This document shows positions 53,801 to 62,800 of a stretch of DNA of 64,000 nt, in pieces; position 1 is the first letter of the stretch; each line of letters opens with the position of its first letter. The stretch is from Brachionus plicatilis (Eukaryota > Rotifera > Eurotatoria > Ploima > Brachionidae): assembly GCA_010279815.1 (NCBI GenBank), contig QEOQ01000345.1, positions 13,914 to 77,913 on the forward strand, read 5' to 3'. The notes below the pieces were generated by a model. The model made no database searches, was not told the origin of the DNA, and saw only the letters and a list, made by a program, of their open reading frames with translations. Both the position numbers and the translations under genes were made by a program.

Positions 53801-56800
53801 AAATGGATCATAGATAATGGAAGTTTTAGAGAGGCCTCTCGGTTGGCGAGTTTTTGAATATGGAATCAAGCAAATTGAATAAAAAATGGCCAACGAAACG
53901 TTCACAAGATTATGCTGATCCAGAATATTTTAATTTAATTGTTGAGGCAGATTTTAAAATATGGAAAAAAGCATGGCAGTGAGATCCTGGTCTTAAAAAC
54001 ATGGTAATCAAATGATTAATTTTGCATCATCATAAAATACATTTGATTGAAGTTTTTTTTAAAAAAAAAATTGACTTTTTTTTTGAGGGAATCTCGATAC
54101 TGCCATAAAATTTTAAAAAACTGCTTGTTTACAAATAACATCCTTATGTATTTTTGACTAATTTTTCTGAGATTAAATTTTTTTGGAATTTGATTTTGGT
54201 AATTAATTCAAATAGGAAAAGTAAAAAAAAATGGGCCTGACCGGGGATCGAACCCGGAACCTCTCGCACCCAAAGCGAGAATCATACCACTAGACCATCA
54301 GGCCTTCATATAAGTATAAAAAATATTATTTCTATTTTAAATTTTTGTTTCATATCTTATATTTATTTAAAGACTTATTGCTTATAGATAATTGGTCACG
54401 CATCAAATGTTTAAGAGCTTCGATGGTGTAGTGGTTATCACATCTGCTTTACACGCAGAAGGTCGCGAGTTCGATCCTCGCTCGAAGTACATTTTTTAAA
54501 ATTATTTTAAAATTTTTTAAATTAGATGTTCATTTTATTGGAAAATCGAAACAAACACATATTATGTAATTTAATTTTTTTTCTAATTTGGTGAGAAAAT
54601 TATAAATAAAATAAATATTTACTTTTATTTGTTGGAAAAATATTACTCTATCATTGGCATCAACTAATCGATCACCAAACACTCTATAAACTTCATGTAC
54701 CCTTAAATTTTAATTAATTGATTTTTTTTGAAATTTTTTAAATAATTAAAATTCAATTTACCAAAGTCGAATTAATGTCATTGAGTTTTGGTGCATTATC
54801 TCTTCACTCCTTATATCGTTATGCACCAAATTTCCCATTTTGAATAGCAATATTCCCTTTTCAAAAAAATAGTTTTAAATTAATAAATTATTTTTTATTT
54901 TCAAATCACATTTATAACACGAGAAAAATCTCTTGAGTTAAACAAATAATGCGACTTTGACGGAGTGGGTAGAAAAATTTCCAAAACTCTTTTGTAAATA
55001 TGTAAAGTAGCGTCTATGATCATCATTGGTGAATAATGATGAAAATCGTTTTCTTGCTCGTGATTGTCAAAATGCCACTCTAACACCGGATGAAATATTG
55101 TTCTGAACAAATCGTCATTGAATGACTCAATTGAGATAATGTTAAAATGTCTGAGTAAACGTGTCGTTACATCATTTCGACCAGAACCAGGTGGCACAAA
55201 CGCACCAACAAGCAGGCTTTTTTTTATTTCCATTATTGTGTTTTCCTTAGGCTCATAAACAAATTTGTGATCAATTACACTTCTTAATAGTTCGATTGGA
55301 GGCTGAGCTCCATATTTTTCCAAAGATGGCATGTTAAGATCATCAATAAAGAATATTGATGTACGATCACAGTCAGCGGCATATATTCCTTTCTTGATCC
55401 GCTTTAACTTGGACATAATTGTGTCTTGGGTCTGAGAGCATGTTGTTCTGGCCGAAAAATTAATGCTGTTGATCAAATAACGACCCTGGGATAACTGGTT
55501 AAGATAGTTGGTCATTATCGATGTTTTACCAGTGCCTGTATTACCAATTAGCAAAACGGGAAAATTTTTCATTAATAATTTGTCCAAAAAATATGTTTGT
55601 CTGTAAGTTTCTACAGTCGTGACAAAAACATCAATTGGCTTTGAAAAAAATATATTTAGCAAAGTAAAATTTTTGATCAAATTTTTTAAATTAAATAAAA
55701 ATTAAAGCTCTAAAATTTTATTAAATATTTCAAAAAAACAAATATTATTTTCTGGTAAATGTAACAACAATACGGACTAAAATATCTCGTAGAAAACAGC
55801 TAAAAATTATTTTATTCAATAGTGTTTTATTTCTTTTTATTATTTTTAAAATTATATATTTATATTCAAAGTTGTTTGTTGTAAAAGTCACAAGTTTTAA
55901 GTCAAATCTTAAATCATTCATCAGTGGCATCTTGAAGTTTAGGATCAAAAAAATCAGATCAAATAGAATTTTGTTTATAACTTTTGAATGGTATTTGATT
56001 AAATCTCTCTGCAAAATGCTAAATAATGCAAAAAACATGCTGAATATTAGAAAAGGCTCTGCAAAAACTCTGCAATTTTGCAGGAAAATGCATGTCATTA
56101 AAAAGTATTTAATTTAACTGCGCAATTTAATTGCAGAGTTTTTGCAGAGCCTATTCTAATATTCAGCATGTTTTTTGCATTATTTAGCATTTTGCAGAGA
56201 GATTTAATCAAATACCATTCAAAAGTTATAAACAAAATTCTATTTGATCTGATTTTTTTGATCCTAAACTTCAAAATGCCTCATCAGTCATGATCATGGC
56301 GGCATGAATTTTTTTATTTATCAAATTGAGAAATATTTTTTAAAATATCTTATTTTAAGATAACGAAGCAGAGCTTTGTATGTGAGTAACGAGAAATTTT
56401 CAAGTAACTTATGCTGAAAAATGATACATCTTGTAAAATTTATTTATCTACAAGAAAATGAGTTGGATTTTTGTTTTGAAAAAGAAAATGAAAAAGTTTA
56501 GTGAAAAAGAAACCTCCGTACCTCCCAAGTGTTAATTGTGAAAATCTTATTTGATATTTGTTCTGTTTAACTTAACATTATTTGCTAACCATTCTGAAAA
56601 CCAATCGAAAATAAAACCAATAAATAATTAAATTGAGATATAGACTAAATGTTGCTGTTAATTGTTCGCCAAAAAATCTCTCTTTTTTCTGTTTTATGAT
56701 CACTTTTAATTTGAGATCAAAGTTAATCTCAAATTTTAAATGTTCTATTTTTATTCTAAAAAGGACTGCCTGAGAATAAAAAAGCATAATTAATTTATGA

Positions 56801-59800
56801 ATAATCAAATTAAAAGCAAAGACAAGCTTTTCGCTATCGATATTTTCGCTTAATATAATTTTTGCTGATTTTCTAGTGGTTTAATTGAAGCATTTCTAAA
56901 CAAAAGTCTGACCAAGTCTGTTGAATAAAAAATATTAAAAAAAAGCTAATAAGTGACCATCAACCAACAATTACCACATTCAAGAGCCTGCACGGCGAAC
57001 CTAAAAAAGTCACCTTAAGAAAAACCAATTGGCAAAAGTTCGACGAAATGATAATGGATTCAATATCACCGAAAAGTATGGTTGTAAATAAACTTGATCT
57101 TGACAATGAGCTCGAAAACATAGTTAAAACTATTAATTCTTCAATCGAATCTTGCACAGAGACTGTGACATTTACCTCAAAAGCGATTCATCCAAAACCT
57201 ATTCCTCACACACTCGTATTAGAAATAAGAGCAAAACGCAAAATTCAGAGACTCAAGAAAAAAATCAACTCACCTCTCTTGGTTAAGCTCTTCAATTTTC
57301 TCAATAATCGCGTCCGTAAACAAACAGACTCCCTAAAATCAGCAAGATTAATCAATGAATTTCAAGATCTAAGGTTTTTAATCAAAGTGAATCAAAATGC
57401 TGGGAGACATTAAAACGACTTGATCAAGGTGATTCAATTCAGACTAACAAACACAGAAAAATAACTAGAATAAAAGAGTCAAATGGTTCTTATCTGAATT
57501 CAAGTCAACAGAAAGCAAACGCTTTCGGAGAAAATCTCGAGAAGATTTTTAATTGTGATAGGCCAATCAAACAAACTGAGTCAAACACGCACCTACCGAA
57601 CGATATCAATAGTGCTTTGATCACGAAAAACGAGTTTTTTGAGGCATTGAAATTAATTAAACCAAGAGCAGCCCCAGGTTTTGACAAGGTAAACAACAAA
57701 ATTATAAAAAATCTCCCACTACCTTTTTTGAAACGTTTTTTCAACCTTTTTAACTCATCAATCAAGTTAGGACATATTCCCTCAGTCTTTAAACAATCAA
57801 AAATTATTATGATACACAAGAAAGGAAAACCACCAGATGATTTAGATTCTTTTAGACCTATCTCTCTCATAAGTTGTTTAGCCAAGCTTCAAGAAAAAAT
57901 TATAAACCAAAAGCTCAAACGCTGGATAGAATCAAACTCGCTTCTCTCTACTTGCCAATCCGGATTTAGAGAAAAAATGAGCACACATGACCACATTTTT
58001 CGGCTTAGTCAGGCAGTCATCAGCGGTTTCAGTAAAAAAGAATACACCGGGACAGTCTTTTTTGACCTCGAAAAAGCTTTTGACTAAACATCACATCAAG
58101 GAATTTTGTTTAAACTAAAAAGAACAAAAATTAATCACTACATTTTCAATTGGATCGAAAATTTTCTAGCAAATCGAAAATTCAAAGTTAGCGTAAACAA
58201 CACGTTGTCTAGAGAGTTCAATATTAATGCTGGAGTCTCACAGGGAAGCTGTCTGTCACCAACTCTTTTTTTGATTTACTTTAGCGATATTATTAATGTA
58301 ATCCCGAAAAGTGTCCGAGTTGCTCTCTATGCCGATGATCTCTGTATCTGGGTGACCAGCAAATCCATGAAAATAATTGAAAAAAGCTTAAACTCCGCCA
58401 TAAACAATATAATTCAGTTTTGCAAAGACTGGGGTCTAAAAATTAACTCAAAGAAAACGATCTATTCAGTTTTTACAACTGCTGGGTATCGTGCTGGATA
58501 CGAAACAAAATACAAATTAAACCTAAAACTCGATAACTCACCAATTCCAATGGAACCATTTCCTACGTTTTTAGGCATTATTCTTGATCCCAAACTGAAT
58601 TTCAAAAAACTACTAGAAAATTTAAAAGTGAGAGTAAACGTAAAAATAAATATGATCCGTAGGATTAAAAGCCTAAAGTTACAAAACTCAACAAAACTAT
58701 GCAAAGTTGTATTCAAAAACTTTATCAGATCACTGCTAGACTACACGTTTATTCCATTATCATGCTCTACTCAAAAAATTCTTCCCGACTTACAAAAAGT
58801 TCAAAACAATATATTAAGACACATAGAATTCTTCCCAATAAAAACTAAAATTACTTGTATTCACAGCAAATTAGAATTAGACATGCTATCGACACGAACC
58901 GAAAAGCTTTTAGATAATTACTTCAAAAATAGACTTAATCATGAACAAATTATGGAAGAACTAGCTGAGTTTGAATCAATTCCTCGCTGCGAATCAAAAT
59001 TCAAATCACTGTTCGAGAAACTAAGCCACTATCACGACTCAGCCCGAAAAGAGAAATAAGTTGATTCAGCTTTTAGAAATAATTCGATGCAATTTTCTAA
59101 TTTTTTTATTCTACTTTTGCAGATTTTGTATTAATTTTACCCAGTAACTAACTTATTTGAATTTTTTTTATTTTTTTTCAATTTTACTTAGAAAACCTAA
59201 ATTTATAATTATCTCATTTAAATTTTTATCGTTAGGCTGAAAAGAAGGACTAGATCCATTCTACACAGCCTGAGGGTCTCCCTCAAATTATTTAATTAAA
59301 TAAATAAATAAATAAATAAAAAAAAGCTAAATCATTCAATTAACTTGGTCAATTACAGTTTATTTATTTTTTTAATAAACACTTCATGGACGATAAGTTA
59401 CAAAAAAGAAATTTCATAATACTCTAACATCCCCTCTACCCCAGCCCCCTACTCCGGCCTCTGCTCCTTTGTGTTTCTCATATATATATTTGTTTTATTT
59501 TATTTTGAGTTTTAGTTTTATTGGTTTTTAAATAAAGTTTGTGAAGAATCAAAAATTCTTTTATTTAGTAGCGCCACGCTATTAAATATACTCCTATTAA
59601 AATACCAACTTGAAACAGAAAAATAATCATAATAATCAACATAAAAATTTTTTCAAAGCCTAAGTCCAGAATTTTTTTTTAAAATTTGCTAGATCAGGCT
59701 TCAAATTAAAATATTTATATACTCTTGGGTTATCTAATGTAATAGATTTTCCATATATCAGAATTTTGTATATTTTGTAGCAATTTTAGCATAAATTTCT

Positions 59801-62800
59801 TCTTAAGTATTCAAAATTTAAAAGCGTGGACTTGAACTTTACTTGGGACTTTTGACTTTTAAACAACTCTGGAAAAAATTAAATAAAAAGGTTACCTTGA
59901 TTGTTCTGGGAATGGTCAGAGTTTCGACAAGACTTGACCATTTGACCCATAGACCCAAATTGCGATGTACATAAACATACTCGTAAACAGTAAGATTGTC
60001 TCTTGGTATGAGCGCACTTTTGCCAAAATTAAGATCTTTTGGCTTAGGATGCGACTTGTTTACATTGTGAATTAGAGCGAGAAAAAATTCTGAAAATTTA
60101 TTTCTTGAATCATGCTTTAAAACAGCACCAATTGACCAAACTATGCCTAAACAAAAATATGCCACTAGCATATCTTTTTTGTCTTGTTGAACTTGTTTTT
60201 GATGCGAAGTTGGCTCTTTTGTGTTCAAAATGTCATCATAAGAAGCGGTCTCATTGTCTTGCTCTTGGTCAAAATAATTTTCCATGTCGTCTATCAGACA
60301 AGTGAGCAGTCTCAAAAACGAATTGGTCAAATGCATTTGTCCAATATTCAAATATTGACGCAATGAATTAGCCACTTGATCAAGACACGGCTCTACTAGC
60401 CACTCGAATAGACACTCGAGCATTTTGGCATGCTTTCTGTTCAAATGCTTTGGCATGTGATTTTTGAGCCAACATTTAATCAATGTTCGAATGCCTAGAG
60501 ACATGGGATCCAAGTAAATCATGCCACATCGGCTGACAGTGGCCGGCGATGCCTGTTCCAAATCTCTAGCTTCAAATATCATGTTCTGCTTTGGACTCAT
60601 TTTGATAATCTCGCCGCTCATGAGACACAACTTTTTGTTGTCATCAAGCACTGTGTTCATGTTTTCGATCCAAATGGCGTCCACAGGTCCGTCAAACACA
60701 ATCCACTTGCGATTCGAATCGCTTGTTGAATGTGTGCGAAATATTTTTGCCAATACACCATCGTACCATTCGTGAGAAATGGCATCAAATCGGCCATACA
60801 AATTGCCAATATGAATTGATTTTGGATTTATGATGTCATAATCAACAGAGAGTTGAGAGCCAGTGCCATTTTTGGCCATTTCACTCAATGCTCTGGCCAA
60901 TGATTTGTAAGCACTTGTCTTGCCGGACAAACTGTCTCCAATGATCATTAGGCCATGTCGAATTGTAAGCATATCATAAACTTGTAGAGTTCGTTCCAAA
61001 AACCAGTCTGTGTGCTCCAGCTTCATGCTTTTGAGACAATGTTTGAGATGCTTTTCAAGTTGGTCGTTGTCGACCTTTTTTCTATTCACATCTGGAAATA
61101 GGTCGGATATGATGCCTTCGAAAAGAGTGATGTCTTCGGGCAAAAATTTAGGCAAATTAACATCTCTAATTGATCTTAGTATGAGGACATTTTCTTTTTC
61201 GTTTGGATATTTGAGTTTTAGTTTTGCGGCAGCGGATAGAACAGTCTTGACTGCTCTCATGCCGTAGTCGTAGTGATGCTGGGAAGACAGTTGTTCGGAG
61301 CAAAGTTTGTAAGTGGACACAATTTTGCCTGCTAGTGAGCGCGCTTCGACAAAGCCCATCGAGTAAAGCGATATTTGAGCTATTAGTTGATAGTCTGGCA
61401 CCATCATGGCCACAGGACGAAATAGCACCTTTAAATTGTCCGGAAGTTCAGATCTGCCTGCGTAGCCTGGATTCATGGTTATGAATATTGAACATGTTGG
61501 ATCCAATATGAGTTCTAGGTCTTCGAACATGAAATAGACTTTGTTTTGGGCTATGGCTCGTTGAATTGTTTGAATTTGTTGGGCCACTACAGACAGCACT
61601 TCGAGTTCAATGCGATTGAATTCGTCAAAGCAGGCCCAGGCGCCTGATTGAGACAAGCCTTTGAAAAATTTGCTCATTGCTTTGTAGTCGAGGCCGTCCG
61701 AACAATTGAACACAACGCATTGTTTGGCAACTGCTTTGGCCAAGTCTTTGCATGTTTCGGTTTTGCCTGTGCCAGCAGGACCCTCCGGTGCACCGCCCAG
61801 ATTTAGTTGAATTGCTGACATTAGGGTCCGATAGCATCGGTCTGTCAATGGAGTTATTACCAATCGGGTCGTATTGCCTAAATATTCATATGCATACTCA
61901 ATAAATGTGCTGATTATTCTCACGCATATTTTCTCCTCTTCCCAATAGTAGCGCAATTGGCTCATCCATTCAAAGTCGTGCACGTGATTGACACTTTTTT
62001 GGTGCAAACATTCAACAACATCTCGGGCTTAATCAAAATTTTTTATTAACTAATTTAATTTTTTTTAATTTTATCTCGTAAATTATTTAACTTAATTACT
62101 TTTTTTTCAGAGCTTTTTTATAAGTCACAATTAAAAGTATTTTTTTTTGTTTTTTTTTTTAAGTCCAAAAACTTTTCAATTTTTTTTTCAAGATGAATAT
62201 TATGACTAACAAAATTCTTAAAGTATTTTAAAATAATAAATTGTGTTAATCTTGATGACTTGTAGTTCCGAAAGTTCTTGAAGTACATAAGTTTAGTTTA
62301 ATTTGCTTTAAGAGTGGACAAGACCTTTCCCAATTTTTTCAGAATTTAAAATCAGGCTGATCCTAGCCTTTAAAATAAATAAATCACAAAGTTGAATTTT
62401 CGATAAGTTGTTAGTATAAAATGTACGAAACCATCAAAAAAGATTTTTGCCAAAATTTGCCAAAAGCTGAAGTTGTAAGGTGATTCAGTGGTCTTGGATA
62501 CAAAAAAAAAAAGTTCTGTTTATCGTTGGCTAGATGTTATAGAAAAAGATAAAACTTTCAAGAGATTTAATGATAAAATTAATTTTGTTCTATTTTTTAT
62601 TCTACACCCGTTATTGTCAAAGCATTTTTATCAGTCCTTTTTCATTGCTTAACATGATCAGCGAATGGACTTGGAGCTTATTTTGGGACTTTTAAATAAC
62701 TCTGATTTTTTTACTTTTAAATAGTAAATAAATCGATGATTTATAAATTCATAGAAAATTATTAAAATTAAACTACAATCATAGAATAAATTTTGGTAGA

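Larger units (their letters stand above)
45575..54622. other. Dynein intron 5 (9 kb): host of a nested gene, tRNAs and transposon debris
   Basis: Contains the foldback at 45767, tRNA pairs at 46886-47141 and 54233-54489, LINE RT relic 47806-48628, foldback 50345-50642, the LRR gene 50831-52414 (plus strand) and MITE copies at 49868 and 52562. 48630-49860 and 53050-54180 hold no supportable gene. A frame near 53880-53985 ([20 protein letters not shown]) may be a decayed coding relic. Confidence 0.6.
55639..59895. other. Dynein intron 2 (4.3 kb)
   Basis: Carries the foldback MITE 55926-56280, the LINE 56950-59316, a C-rich island near 59428-59475 (CATCCCCTCTACCCCAGCCC) that stands out in AT-rich DNA, and a hAT MITE right end at 59821-59872. 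56290-56930 shows nothing supportable. Confidence 0.6.

Noticed and set aside
53640..54050. Possible gene remnant with [16 protein letters not shown]
   Set aside because: Only short disconnected open pieces in different frames; no motif allows naming, so it is mentioned only within the intron entry.
55872..56117. ORFs at 55872-56117 and 36382-36567 with similar proteins
   Set aside because: They are similar because both are translations of copies of the same foldback MITE, not a gene family.
57505..57885. 126-residue minus-strand ORF
   Set aside because: Antisense to the LINE reverse transcriptase, which has clear RT motifs on the plus strand.
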